Assembly (NCBI GenBank): GCA_900757205.1
Contig: CAAENA010000056.1
Span: 1 to 64,000, forward strand
DNA: 64,000 nucleotides
Source of the DNA: an uncultured Collinsella sp.
GTDB taxonomy: Bacteria; Actinomycetota; Coriobacteriia; Coriobacteriales; Coriobacteriaceae
Direction: 5' to 3'
The notes beneath the pieces are model-generated. The model saw only the letters and a program-made list of their open reading frames with translations. It did no database searches and was not told the origin of the DNA. Position numbers and translations under genes: made by a program. Positions 8,303-16,838 of this stretch are shown here, piece after piece. How positions within the stretch are numbered: the first letter of the stretch is position 1; the number at the start of each line of letters is the position of its first letter.

Positions 8303-8339
8303 CGGGCGGGGTCGACGCCATGCGTCAAACACCCGCCCG
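8303..8339 (-). terminator. Rho-independent terminator of tgt
   Basis: Hairpin with CGGGCGGG/CCCGCCCG arms and inner GACGC/GCGTC pairing. On the minus strand it is followed by TTTTATTTTC, between the tgt stop and the LOG start. Confidence 0.8.
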
Positions 8340-8411
8340 AACATCAACTATTCGGTATGGTACCCACGATGCGTCATGCGCTTGCAAGGCATCGGTCAGC
8401 GGTCGCGGCTC

Positions 8412-9551
8412 TTAGTAATCCACCGCGGCAGGACTATTCATCCAATCGCTCACGAATGCGCCGTAACGGCCCTCGATAATGGCCTGACGGGCACGCTGCA
8501 TAAGGTTGAGCAGGTAGTAGATGTTGTGCATCGATAGCAGAATGCCGCCGAGCATCTCCTTCTGCGTGACCATGTGGCGGATGAGCGCGCGGCTGTAGCC
8601 GCCCGTGCACACCGGGCAGGTGCAGGTGGGATCGATGGGGCCATCGTCGTGCGCAAAGCGGGCGTTGCGGAAGTTGAGGCGACCCTCGCTGGAGAACGCC
8701 GTACCCATGCGGCCCGTGCGCGTCGGCAGCACGCAGTCGAACATGTCGATGCCCACGCCCACACCGCGCACGAGGGTGGTGGGGTTGCCGACGCCCATCA
8801 GGTAGCGCGGCTTGTGCTTGGGCATGTACTCGCTTACGAGTGGCGCCAGGGTCTCGAACATGGTCTCGTGGTCCTCGCCCACCGAGTAGCCGCCAATGCC
8901 GTAACCGGGGAAGTCGCCGCACTCCTCCAGATGGCGCAGCGAGCGCAGGCGCAGGTCCAGGTGCATGCCGCCCTGAACAATGCCAAAGAGCGCCTGGTCG
9001 TCGCGGGTATGCGCCTTATAGCAGCGCTCGGCCCACATACTCGACAGCTCAACGGCGCGCTCAACGTAGGCGCGCGTGGCGGGATAGCCGGGGCACTGAT
9101 CGAGCTGCATGCAGATGTCGGAGCCGAGCTTCATGGCGATTTCCATGTTGTCCTCGGGCGTCCAGAACACGTGGCGGCCGTCGTAATCGTTGACGATAAA
9201 GCGCACGCCCTCATCGGTGAGCTTGACGGCATCGTTGTGGCTGAAGACCTGGAAACCGCCCGAGTCGGTGAGGATGGGGCCGTGCCAGTTCATAAACTTG
9301 TGCAGGCCGCCCAGCTCGGCGATGGTGTCCTCGCCGGGACGCATGGACAGGTGATAGGTATTGGCAAGCACGATCTGGGCGCCGAGCTGCTTGACGGTCT
9401 CGGTGGGAATGCCCTTAACGTTTGCCTTGGTGCCCACGGGCATAAAGATCGGCGTCTCGATGTCGCCATGCGGGGTGTGCAGCACGCCGGCACGCGCGTG
9501 CGTCGTCGGGTCCTCGGCGATCAGGTCGAATTTAAACAGGTTTTGATCCAT
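8412..9551 (-). CDS. tgt: tRNA-guanine transglycosylase
   Basis: Exchanges guanine 34 for preQ1 in tRNAs with GUN anticodons, the base-insertion step of queuosine modification. The 379-residue length and motifs fit: DSGGFQVFS near 90 with the catalytic acid, GGYSVGE near 205, DCVLPTRTGRMG near 260 with the nucleophile Asp and the tRNA-recognition stretch, and the zinc site CTCPVCTGGYSRALIRH near 310. GGAG precedes the ATG. Downstream on the same strand is a terminator, so it is transcribed alone. QueA (13.2 kb) and QueH (20.5 kb) complete the later pathway, while the preQ0/preQ1 synthesis genes are not in the window. Confidence 0.97.
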   Translation of the reverse strand: MDQNLFKFDLIAEDPTTHARAGVLHTPHGDIETPIFMPVGTKANVKGIPTETVKQLGAQIVLANTYHLSMRPGEDTIAELGGLHKFMNWHGPILTDSGGFQVFSHNDAVKLTDEGVRFIVNDYDGRHVFWTPEDNMEIAMKLGSDICMQLDQCPGYPATRAYVERAVELSSMWAERCYKAHTRDDQALFGIVQGGMHLDLRLRSLRHLEECGDFPGYGIGGYSVGEDHETMFETLAPLVSEYMPKHKPRYLMGVGNPTTLVRGVGVGIDMFDCVLPTRTGRMGTAFSSEGRLNFRNARFAHDDGPIDPTCTCPVCTGGYSRALIRHMVTQKEMLGGILLSMHNIYYLLNLMQRARQAIIEGRYGAFVSDWMNSPAAVDY

Positions 9552-9588
9552 AAACTGGAACTCCTTGGTTGCGGCTCATACGCAAACC

Positions 9589-9594
9589 ATTATA
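9589..9594 (-). promoter_or_regulatory. Likely -10 box of tgt
   Basis: A consensus TATAAT on the minus strand, 38 bases before the tgt start codon. No matching TTGACA is found at normal spacing, so the promoter is only half supported. Confidence 0.5.
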
Positions 9595-9681
9595 CGGGCA
9601 ACCCGCAAGAAGCACCGACTCGACAGAAACTGGTGCAAAGGGGACAGCAAACGAGCGTGGATTTTCGGACGCTTACCTCAC

Positions 9682-9745
9682 GAGAGTGGATATTCTCCCA
9701 CTTTGGCCCGAAACACAAACCAAAAACGGGAGATTATCCACTCTC
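9682..9745. repeat. Intergenic hairpin with 18-bp arms upstream of tgt
   Basis: Arms 9682-9699 and 9728-9745 (GAGAGTGGATA...CTCCC) pair with one mismatch around a 28-base loop. It lies between the structured repeat E1 and the tgt promoter in a 424-base gap (9552-9975) with no gene. It is distinct from repeats A-E; a terminator or mobile palindrome are both possible. Confidence 0.65.
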
Positions 9746-9806
9746 ATGCGGCGGGTACTCATTTAAGTACGTCCCCAATGAGTGGAGCTATTTACCAGCC
9801 ACGCCA

Positions 9807-9974
9807 ACGCCGATGTCTTGGAAATGTCAGCGAGCGGTCGCCAGGGCGAACAAATTGGCATGAAAAGAGGACGGCATAGACCTTCTGGTCATGCCGCCCT
9901 CTTTGAATGACAAGTTGTCGCCCTGGTGACCGCGCAGCGTCGAGCCGTTACGCGGTTTGGAAAAACCGCGTAAC
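9807..9974 (-). repeat. Structured repeat E, copy 1 (candidate RNA element)
   Basis: A 168-base element beginning 1 base after the SDR stop codon. On the minus strand it forms three parts: a hairpin with 12-bp arms (GTTACGCGGTTT/AAACCGCGTAAC); a long outer stem of about 16 bp (starting GCGGTCACC) enclosing an inner hairpin ending in GACCAGAAGGTC; and a conserved single-stranded CGCTGAC...CATCGGCGT. Copy 2 at 13011-13176 has the same layout with different but still complementary stem bases. About 35 bases further on, both copies are followed by TTGGGGACGT. Function unknown. Confidence 0.75.
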
Positions 9975-9975
9975 C

Positions 9976-10776
9976 CTACGGACGCTGGCCCATGCCACCC
10001 TCGAGGGTGACGGTCTCGCCGTTCATATACTTAAAGTCGGGACCGCAGAGCTGAACGACAACGCGGCCGATTTCCTTCTCGACGTCGCCGTAGTGACCCG
10101 CCGGCGGCATGTGGACGTTGGCCTTGAACGCCTCGGGATAGGCATCCTGGAAGTTCTCGAGCGCGGCGGTCCAAGCAAGCGGGCAAACGATATTGACGTT
10201 GATGCCGTCCTTGCCCCACTCGTTGGCAGCGACGCGGGTCAGACCGCGGATGCCCTCCTTGGCAGCGGCGTAGCTGCACTGGCCATAGTTGCCAAACAGG
10301 CCGGCGCCCGAAGCAAAGTTGACCACGGAGCCCTTGGTCTCCTTCAGGTGCGGGTAGGCCTTCTGCATGTACAGGTAGGTGGCATACAGACCGGAGTAAA
10401 TGGCGAGGTTGAACTGGTCCATGGTGTGATCGGCGATCGTCACGCCCGAAGCGCTGGCCTGAGCATTGTTGACGACGGCGTCGATGCGGCCGAACTCCTC
10501 AATGGCCTTGTCGATGACGTTCTGGACGACGGCCTCGTTGTCCTGACCAGCCGAGACATCGGCCTGAACAGGCAGAACCTTGACGCCGTACTCGGCCTCG
10601 AGGGATTCCTTGGCAGCCTCGAGCTTGGCAACGTTACGGCCGGTAATGACGAGGTTTGCGCCCTCCTTGGCAAAAGCGATATCGATGCCGTAACCGATGG
10701 AGCCAGCGGAGCCGTCCTTGAGCGTGGCCTTGCCGCCGCCGGTAACGATCACGGTCTTACCAGTGAAAAGTCCCAT
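9976..10776 (-). CDS. Short-chain dehydrogenase/reductase
   Basis: A 266-residue classical SDR with NAD(P)-dependent oxidoreductase fold. The cofactor motif starts TGGG but carries an insertion before GSIGYG, so the usual TGxxxGxG is stretched by about ten residues. VVNNAQ, the serine region NFASGAGLFG and the YAAAK catalytic pair are present. The start at 10776 is favoured by AAAGGA about 6 bases upstream; an in-frame ATG further up at 10824 has none. Coriobacteria use many SDRs on steroids, polyols and plant compounds, and the substrate cannot be assigned here. Repeat E1 begins right at its stop codon. Confidence 0.88.
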   Translation of the reverse strand: MGLFTGKTVIVTGGGKATLKDGSAGSIGYGIDIAFAKEGANLVITGRNVAKLEAAKESLEAEYGVKVLPVQADVSAGQDNEAVVQNVIDKAIEEFGRIDAVVNNAQASASGVTIADHTMDQFNLAIYSGLYATYLYMQKAYPHLKETKGSVVNFASGAGLFGNYGQCSYAAAKEGIRGLTRVAANEWGKDGINVNIVCPLAWTAALENFQDAYPEAFKANVHMPPAGHYGDVEKEIGRVVVQLCGPDFKYMNGETVTLEGGMGQRP

Positions 10777-11064
10777 ACAAAGTCCTTTCAAATCGCGACG
10801 GGCCCGCCCGTCGACTGCGCGCATCCAACTTCACGCGCCAAAAGCTGAAATGCAACTTTAGCGGGTTCAAGTGAAAAATAAAGCCCATGGCAGGCGAACG
10901 GCGCAACGTCTTTCGGCGAAGGGAATGTCAAGCACGAACTGGATAAAGTGGCCGAGTTTTTGCTATCGACGCGAGCCATCGAACACGTTTTGAAACTTTG
11001 CTGCAGCGCGCGGGATGTCGACGCGAGACTTTATCATAGGGTGACAAACAACGATGAGGAGCAC

Positions 11065-12834
11065 ATGCCTATGACAGACGAGCTGGACCCCCAGACTCAA
11101 CAGCATATTGATGATTCCGCAGACGTCACCGCAGATGCTGACGCTGTGACCTGCGATGATATTGACCTCGACGACCCCATCTTGGACGAAAGCGCTACGG
11201 CGGAAACCCCCGGCGCCGAAGATGCCGGCGAGCAAAACGACGATGCGCCCGCTCAGGACGACCACCCCGTACAGGATGCCGCTCCGCAAGCTACGGGCCC
11301 TATCGAGGTTTCTTCGGAAGAAGAGCTCGACGCCGTCATGGACTCCATGATGGATGCCGTCAAAGCGATGAAAGACGCCGTGGCCGACGCTGACGTTGAC
11401 GCCGAGGAAGAGGAGGCCGCCGAGGCAGCCTCGACCTTCGTACCCGGCGAGACTCCGGTTGCCGACCAGGGCAGCACCATGCCCTCGTTTCTGCAGCTCG
11501 AGCATCCCACGATTGGCGCCGATGCGGTCGACCCGCACGCAGCAGGCTTTTCTGTGGTCGAGGGCGGCACCGGCAATATCGCCGCGCCGCAGGCTACCGA
11601 TGCGGACGCCGCCGACACCGCTCGCCCGACCGCCCCGCACTCCCCCGCCGCGAGCCGCGATCTGGGGACCGCCGTCTCGAACACCGCGAACGCCGTGGGC
11701 ACCTTTATCGCCCAGGGCGCCTCGGCCATGCGCGAGATGAACGCCGCGAAAAAGGCACTTGCCGATGCCCGTGCCCACCTGGCCGAACTTGAGCAGCGCA
11801 TTGCTGACCAGACCGAGGAACTCGAGACGCGCCAGGATATCGCAGGCCGCTACGACCAGATTGTCGCCGACCAGCGCCAGGCGATTGCCACGGCCCAAAA
11901 AACTGCAGCGGCCGCCGAGATTGACCGTGATGCCCACGCCTCCAAAGCGACAGAGCTCAAGGGTCAGCTCGAACAAATGAAGACAGAGGATGACGCGACT
12001 GAGCTCCGTCTGAAGGCCGCGCTCGATGCCGTGGAGGCCCGCGAGGCGAGCTCGCGCGAGACCGGCAACCGCCTCGTTCGACGTCTTGAGGATTCCAAGC
12101 GCATCCGCGACAAGGTGAAGGCAGAGCGAGACGCCGGCATTGCCGCCGCACAACAAACCGTCGACGCCACGCGCGCCCAGCTCGAGACGCTGCGTCATGA
12201 GTATGCCGAGCTGCAACGCAATCCCTCGGCAAATCCCGCCAACTATACGGTTCGCACCAGCGAGCTCTCGATGCAGATTTCCGACACGGCAGATGCCCTG
12301 CGTAAAGCCGAAGAAGATGTCCCGCGCATCACCGCCGACCTTGAGCATTCACTTGCCGCAGCCGAGCAGGCCGTCGAGCAAGCTCAAGCCCCTATCGCCG
12401 ACGCAAAACGCGCGCACCAAGCCGTGACGACCGAAGCCGATGCCGCGCGCGACGAGTTGCAGACGGCGAAGACTGCCGCCGCGACTCGTCAGCGCGAACT
12501 GCGCGAGAAGATCACTGCCGAGGACAAGGCACGCCGCGACCAGGAGCAGACCATCGCCAACGCCCAAGCAGATGCCGCACATGCGCAGTCGATCATCGAA
12601 CAGGCGACCGAAGTACACGACCACCCAGAGATCACTGAGTCGCTTGCAGGATCCCTGGCCCGAGACAAAGCCGAACACGCCGAGACCGAGCGAGAAGTCG
12701 TCCAGCTGGAGGCCACCGAAGACGACGTACGAGAGCGCACCCGCGACTCACGCATCAAATTCACCGGCGCCATCGTCTGCATTGTCGCTGTAGTCCTCGT
12801 GATCATCCTGATCTGGCTCTTCGCGAGCAAGTAA
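11065..12834 (+). CDS. Tail-anchored coiled-coil membrane protein
   Basis: A 589-residue protein of unknown function. Residues 1-210 are acidic and Ala/Asp-rich, without clear fold. Residues about 220-555 are heptad-rich Ala/Glu/Lys/Gln segments (for example ADARAHLAELEQRIADQTEE) expected to form a long coiled coil. Residues about 565-586 are a single C-terminal membrane helix (IVCIVAVVLVIILIWLF) followed by ASK. There is no signal peptide, so the bulk should be cytoplasmic and tail-anchored. The start is at 11065 behind GATGAGGAGCAC. It is divergent from the SDR, and repeat A3 follows its stop. A scaffolding or division-related role is possible but unsupported. Confidence 0.8.
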   Translation: MPMTDELDPQTQQHIDDSADVTADADAVTCDDIDLDDPILDESATAETPGAEDAGEQNDDAPAQDDHPVQDAAPQATGPIEVSSEEELDAVMDSMMDAVKAMKDAVADADVDAEEEEAAEAASTFVPGETPVADQGSTMPSFLQLEHPTIGADAVDPHAAGFSVVEGGTGNIAAPQATDADAADTARPTAPHSPAASRDLGTAVSNTANAVGTFIAQGASAMREMNAAKKALADARAHLAELEQRIADQTEELETRQDIAGRYDQIVADQRQAIATAQKTAAAAEIDRDAHASKATELKGQLEQMKTEDDATELRLKAALDAVEAREASSRETGNRLVRRLEDSKRIRDKVKAERDAGIAAAQQTVDATRAQLETLRHEYAELQRNPSANPANYTVRTSELSMQISDTADALRKAEEDVPRITADLEHSLAAAEQAVEQAQAPIADAKRAHQAVTTEADAARDELQTAKTAAATRQRELREKITAEDKARRDQEQTIANAQADAAHAQSIIEQATEVHDHPEITESLAGSLARDKAEHAETEREVVQLEATEDDVRERTRDSRIKFTGAIVCIVAVVLVIILIWLFASK

Positions 12835-12861
12835 ACCCGCCGCCAAATAACGCCTCAACTC

Positions 12862-12928
12862 AGTTGCGGTGAAATAGTTCCTGTTTAGCCATCAAATAAG
12901 CCAATTCAAGAACTATCTCACCGCAACT
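12862..12928. repeat. Palindromic repeat A, copy 3, with compensatory arm changes
   Basis: Same outer arms (AGTTGCGGTGAAATAG) as copies 1 and 2, but the inner GGGAC of the left arm is TTCC here and the right arm changes to match (GAACTAT). The loop is different. It lies 27 bases after the coiled-coil gene and before structured repeat E2. Together these fill the 342-base gap 12835-13176, which has no gene. Confidence 0.85.
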
Positions 12929-13010
12929 TATTTAGATTGGCGCAAGGCAACCTATCCCTCCTGCACCAATCTCTTGACATAAGGAACGTCCCCAAGTGCC
13001 AACAACGGTG

Positions 13011-13176
13011 ACGCCGATGCCTTGGCAAAGTCAGCGAAAACCCGCCAGAGCGAGCAAGGTGCCTTGAAACGAGGCGGCATTGACCTTCTGGTCATGCCGC
13101 CGAAGTTGAAAGGCAGATTGCCGCTCTGGCGGGTTTGCAGCGTCGACCGGTTACGGCGTTTGTAAAACGCCGTAAC
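13011..13176 (-). repeat. Structured repeat E, copy 2 (candidate RNA element)
   Basis: Begins immediately after the queA stop codon on the minus strand. The first hairpin is GTTACGGCGTTT/AAACGCCGTAAC. The outer stem is AACCCGCCAGAGC/GCTCTGGCGGGTT. The inner hairpin is GGCGGCATGACC/GGTCAATGCCGCC, and CGCTGAC...CATCGGCGT follows. Compared with copy 1, several stem positions differ on both sides and keep pairing, while the AGAA loop region and the trailing sequence are conserved. Confidence 0.75.
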
Positions 13177-14388
13177 CTACAGAATGAGCATCGCGTCGCC
13201 AAAGCTGAAGAAGCGGTAACGTTCTTCGATAGCGGCGGCGTAGGCATCCATGATCTGGTCGCGGGTGGCAAGCGCGCTGACGAGCATCATGAGCGTGGAG
13301 CGCGGCACGTGGAAGTTCGTGATCAGCGCGTCGACCACGTGATAGGTCGAGCCGGGCATGAGGTAGAGCTGCGTCGTGGCGTTCTCGCGCACCACAATGT
13401 CACCGCGGCCAAGCGTATCGGCCCCGTCCTCGCGACCCTCAAAATAGCGCGCCGTCACGGCCGGATCGGACACCGGTGCGTCCGCGTCAAACGCGCTCTC
13501 GAGCGAGCGCACCGCGGTGGTGCCGACAGCGATCACACGATGACCCTCGGCCTTCGCCTTATGCACGGCGTCGACAACCTCCTGCGATACGTGGTAGCGC
13601 TCGGTGTGCATGACGTGCTGCGTGGGGTCGTCTTCCTCCACCAGACGGAAGGTGTCGATGCCCACCTCGAGCTCGACGGCGGCAAACTTGGCACCCTTGG
13701 CCTCGATGGCAGCCATGAGCTCGGGCGTAAAGTGCAGACCCGCCGTGGGAGCGGCAGCCGAGTGTTCCTCCTTCATGGCGTAGACGGTCTGGTACTTCTC
13801 GGGATCGCCCTCGTAATCGGTAATGTAGGGCGGCAGCGGCACGTGGCCGGCAGCATGGATGGCCTCGTCGAGCGTGCGCGGGTCGCCGGCGGCATTGCAA
13901 CCGGCCGGCTCAAAGCGCACCAGACGGCCACCGCGGCTATCGGTGACAAAGTCGACGACCTCGGCCGTCAGCACCACGGGAGCCCCCTCGGGCGCATGGG
14001 CGCCACCGGCGCGATACTCAATCTGAGCACCGGGCTTCAGGCGCTTGCCCGGCTTGACCAGGCACTCCCACACATGGCCGAGCGGATCCACATCCTCACG
14101 GCGCTTGAGCAGCAGCGTCTCGACCACGCCACCCGAGCCGGCTTTGCGACCGATCAGGCGGGCCGGCATCACGCGCGTCTGGTTGATGACGAGCACGTCG
14201 CCCGGCTCGATATAGTCGATGATGTCGCGGAAGATGCGGTGCTCAACAGTACCGCCGTGCTCCAGCGGCTTCCCCGCCTGGGAGCCTTTGCGATCCACCA
14301 CCAGCAGGCGGCAGGAGTCGCGCGGCTCGGCAGGAGCCTGGGCAATCAGTTCCTCAGGAAGGTTGTAGTCAAAATCATCGGTACGCAT
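13177..14388 (-). CDS. queA: S-adenosylmethionine:tRNA ribosyltransferase-isomerase
   Basis: Moves the ribosyl part of SAM onto preQ1 in tRNA to form epoxyqueuosine. The 403-residue protein has the QueA signatures: N-terminal FDYNLPEELIAQAP, DVLVINQTRVMPARL near 70, the AAPTAGLHFTPEL segment near 240, and ITNFHVPRSTLMMLVSA near 365. I chose ATG at 14388, preceded by AAAGAGGC; an in-frame GTG at 14403 lies inside that ribosome site and is unlikely. It sits downstream of the arginine operon but is separated by hairpins, and structured repeat E2 starts at its stop codon. Confidence 0.96.
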   Translation of the reverse strand: MRTDDFDYNLPEELIAQAPAEPRDSCRLLVVDRKGSQAGKPLEHGGTVEHRIFRDIIDYIEPGDVLVINQTRVMPARLIGRKAGSGGVVETLLLKRREDVDPLGHVWECLVKPGKRLKPGAQIEYRAGGAHAPEGAPVVLTAEVVDFVTDSRGGRLVRFEPAGCNAAGDPRTLDEAIHAAGHVPLPPYITDYEGDPEKYQTVYAMKEEHSAAAPTAGLHFTPELMAAIEAKGAKFAAVELEVGIDTFRLVEEDDPTQHVMHTERYHVSQEVVDAVHKAKAEGHRVIAVGTTAVRSLESAFDADAPVSDPAVTARYFEGREDGADTLGRGDIVVRENATTQLYLMPGSTYHVVDALITNFHVPRSTLMMLVSALATRDQIMDAYAAAIEERYRFFSFGDAMLIL

Positions 14389-14406
14389 CTTTGCCTCTTT
14401 CACAAA

Positions 14407-14437
14407 GCGCGTCAGTCGAAAAAATCGACTGACGCGC
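14407..14437. terminator. GC-rich hairpin between arcB and queA
   Basis: Perfect 13-bp arms GCGCGTCAGTCGA/TCGACTGACGCGC around a 5-base A/T loop. It is 18 bases upstream of the queA start codon and downstream of arcB on the same strand. There is no trailing T-run, so it may be a factor-dependent terminator, an mRNA leader hairpin or a processing site. Confidence 0.5.
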
Positions 14438-14522
14438 GCATCATTCTCCCCTGTATCCTATCAGCTTGTTGAGAGAAATATAGTATGGCAAACAGATTTG
14501 CGACTGTTTTCTCAACGCCCCG

Positions 14523-15533
14523 CTACTTAAGCGTTGCGTACATCACCGCCTTAATCGTATGCATGCGATTCTCCGCTTCTTGGAAAACACGAGACTTATC
14601 GGACTCAAAAACCTCGTCCGTGACTTCCATTTCGGTGACTCCAAACTTCTCAGCAATTTCGGCACCAACAGTAGTATTAGTATCGTGAAAGCTCGGAAGG
14701 CAGTGGAGGAAAATTGCCTCGGGCTTTGCCATAGACATCACCTCAGCGGTCACACGATACTGCGACATGAGCTTAATGCGGCTTTCCCACAGCTCTGCGG
14801 GCTGACCCATGCCAACCCAAACATCCGTGTAAATTACATCGGCATCACGAGCGCCTTCCTCAATATCCTCTGTAATGGTAATCGTCGATCCATGCTCGGC
14901 CGCAATACGACTACATTCTGCAAGGAGTTCAGGATCATAGGATGTAGCCCCCTCCGAATTTCCCCCGATTGGGCCGCAAGAACAGTAGTTAATGCCGAGC
15001 TTAGCGCAAATGACCATGAGCGAATCGGCGACGTTTCCGGCCGCCTTACCAAAAAATGTAAGTTTCCTGCCCTTAATCTCTCCAAACTCTTCACGTATGG
15101 TCAGAATATCGGCAAGCACTTGAGTCGGGTGGAATTCAGTAGTCAGCCCATTCCAAACGGGAACCCCAGCTTTTGCAGCAAGCTCCTCAACCTTCGCCTG
15201 TTCAAAGCCGCGGTATTCAATTCCGTCATACATGCGGCCAAGGACGCGAGCCGTGTCCTCAATCGACTCCTTTTTGCCCATCTGGGACGAGCCCGGATCC
15301 AAATAAGTTACACCCATGCCAAGGTCAAGTGCACCAACTTCGAAGGCGCAGCGAGTACGCGTGGAAGTCTTCTCAAATAGCAAAACAATATTCTTGCCTT
15401 CAAGGTATTTATGCGGAACACCGGCACGCTTCATGCTTTTGAAGTTAGCAGAAAGCTCAAGCAGATACTCAATCTCTTCCGTCGTGTAATCAAGCAGCTT
15501 CAGAAAACTGCGACCAGCGATATTAACACCCAT
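14523..15533 (-). CDS. arcB: Ornithine carbamoyltransferase, catabolic
   Basis: Converts citrulline and phosphate to ornithine and carbamoyl phosphate in arginine fermentation (or the reverse for synthesis). The 336-residue protein shows the carbamoyl-phosphate site [13 protein letters not shown] near 55, the YDGIEYRGF segment near 105, the HPTQ motif ([10 protein letters not shown]) near 135, and the HCLPSFHD ornithine-side loop near 270. ATG at 15533 is preferred because AGGAG lies 8 bases before it; ATG at 15542 directly abuts that site. Position after arcA in a transporter-arcA-arcB order argues for the catabolic form. No carbamate kinase is in the window. Confidence 0.95.
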   Translation of the reverse strand: MGVNIAGRSFLKLLDYTTEEIEYLLELSANFKSMKRAGVPHKYLEGKNIVLLFEKTSTRTRCAFEVGALDLGMGVTYLDPGSSQMGKKESIEDTARVLGRMYDGIEYRGFEQAKVEELAAKAGVPVWNGLTTEFHPTQVLADILTIREEFGEIKGRKLTFFGKAAGNVADSLMVICAKLGINYCSCGPIGGNSEGATSYDPELLAECSRIAAEHGSTITITEDIEEGARDADVIYTDVWVGMGQPAELWESRIKLMSQYRVTAEVMSMAKPEAIFLHCLPSFHDTNTTVGAEIAEKFGVTEMEVTDEVFESDKSRVFQEAENRMHTIKAVMYATLK

Positions 15534-15565
15534 ATTCGCCATCTCCTATCACAGTGGATTTGCAA

Positions 15566-16810
15566 CTAAATATCTTCGCGCCAGAAGGGCATGCTCATGC
15601 AGCGCGGGCCGCCACGACCGCGGGACAGTTCCTCGGAGGGAACGACCAAAAGTTCCAAACCGTTCTTGTAGAGCTCATCATTTGTGACAACATTGCGCTC
15701 GTAAACACAGACTTTACCAGGAGCAACGGCAAGAGTGTTCGACCCGTCGTTCCACTGCTCGCGAGACGCCTCAACCATATCGCCGGCACCGCACTCAATA
15801 AGCTGCACCTTCTCCACGCCAGTAGCCATTTCAAGAATATGCTCAAGCGTGTCATCAATCTCTTGAACAGCGACCATTCCCTCAGAGTCACCACGAGTCA
15901 GACGATAAACACGAAGGGTCTCAAAAATACCGGGATAAACTGTAAACTTATCGAAATCCACCATGGTGCAAACGGTGTCAAGATGCATGTAAGCATAGCC
16001 GTTGGGGATTTTAATAGCGTAAACGGTATCGATCTCAGAATTCCCAGATCCCCAGAACAAATTCTTTGCAAGCTCCTCAATCGCAGCCGCCTCAGTTCGC
16101 TGGCTAATTCCAATAGCCAAGGTATGAGCGTTAATGTTAAGCACATCACCGCCCTCGATATGCCAGGGATTCTTATGGTCGTACCAAATCGGAGTCCCTG
16201 CATAATCGGGATGGTATTTGAAAATCGCTTCATAGAAGGGCACTTCACGATCTCGCTGTTTCCAATACATATGGTGAAGCAGAACGCCTTTGCCCACGGA
16301 AGCAAGAGGGTCGCGAGAGAAATATGAACTCGGAAGAGGCTTCAACACCAAATCATCGGGCTTCGCATCCTCATTATCCATCATACTAAGCGTAGTCGAA
16401 ACGCGAGGCAGCTCAAGGTCACGATAACGATACCCCCCCATAGCCTCAAGTACAAACTGATACGAATCTGAAATAGCGTCGAGCTTTTCACGAACAGCCT
16501 GCTCAAGCATAGGATTGACAATTCCGCTCTCAGCCATAAATGTATCGGTAAACTCAGCGCGAGCCGAGGGGCATGCATCCAGCGCTTCAGCAACGAGTTT
16601 CTCCATATAGAGAACCTCAACACCTTCGCTCCTCAGAAGATCCGCAAAGGCATCATGCTCCTTTTGAGCCACATCAAGATAGAAACAGTCGTGAATCCAG
16701 ACATCCTCGAACTCTTCTGCCTTTACGTTCACAAGGTCACGACCGGGGCGGTGAAGCACAACTTTCTTGAGCTTACCAATCTCGCTGTGTACATTCAGTC
16801 CTTTAGACAT
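15566..16810 (-). CDS. arcA: Arginine deiminase
   Basis: Hydrolyses arginine to citrulline and ammonia, giving acid tolerance and, with ArcB and carbamate kinase, ATP. The 414-residue length is typical. Catalytic features visible: FSRDP near 168 (Asp), HIEGGD near 225 (Glu), HLDTVCTMVD near 280 (His, Asp), and the nucleophile Cys in RGGPRCMSMPFWRED at the C terminus. An Arg sits five residues before that Cys, as in characterised deiminases. The start has GGAG about 8 bases upstream. It lies 28 bases after the transporter gene and 32 bases before arcB, an evident operon. Confidence 0.97.
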   Translation of the reverse strand: MSKGLNVHSEIGKLKKVVLHRPGRDLVNVKAEEFEDVWIHDCFYLDVAQKEHDAFADLLRSEGVEVLYMEKLVAEALDACPSARAEFTDTFMAESGIVNPMLEQAVREKLDAISDSYQFVLEAMGGYRYRDLELPRVSTTLSMMDNEDAKPDDLVLKPLPSSYFSRDPLASVGKGVLLHHMYWKQRDREVPFYEAIFKYHPDYAGTPIWYDHKNPWHIEGGDVLNINAHTLAIGISQRTEAAAIEELAKNLFWGSGNSEIDTVYAIKIPNGYAYMHLDTVCTMVDFDKFTVYPGIFETLRVYRLTRGDSEGMVAVQEIDDTLEHILEMATGVEKVQLIECGAGDMVEASREQWNDGSNTLAVAPGKVCVYERNVVTNDELYKNGLELLVVPSEELSRGRGGPRCMSMPFWREDI

Positions 16811-16838
16811 TCCTGTTACTCCATTTCAACCATGAAAC

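Noticed and set aside
9976..10776. Assignment of the SDR as the Collinsella 7-beta-hydroxysteroid dehydrogenase
   Set aside because: Its cofactor motif and general sequence do not resemble what I recall of that enzyme; only the general SDR call is supported.
3154..12928. CRISPR array from the repeated palindromes
   Set aside because: Copies are kilobases apart at gene ends, without regular spacers or cas genes.
14389..14522. preQ1 riboswitch upstream of queA
   Set aside because: The leader has a 13-bp hairpin but lacks the small pseudoknot and A-rich tail of preQ1 classes, and QueA acts after preQ1 insertion.
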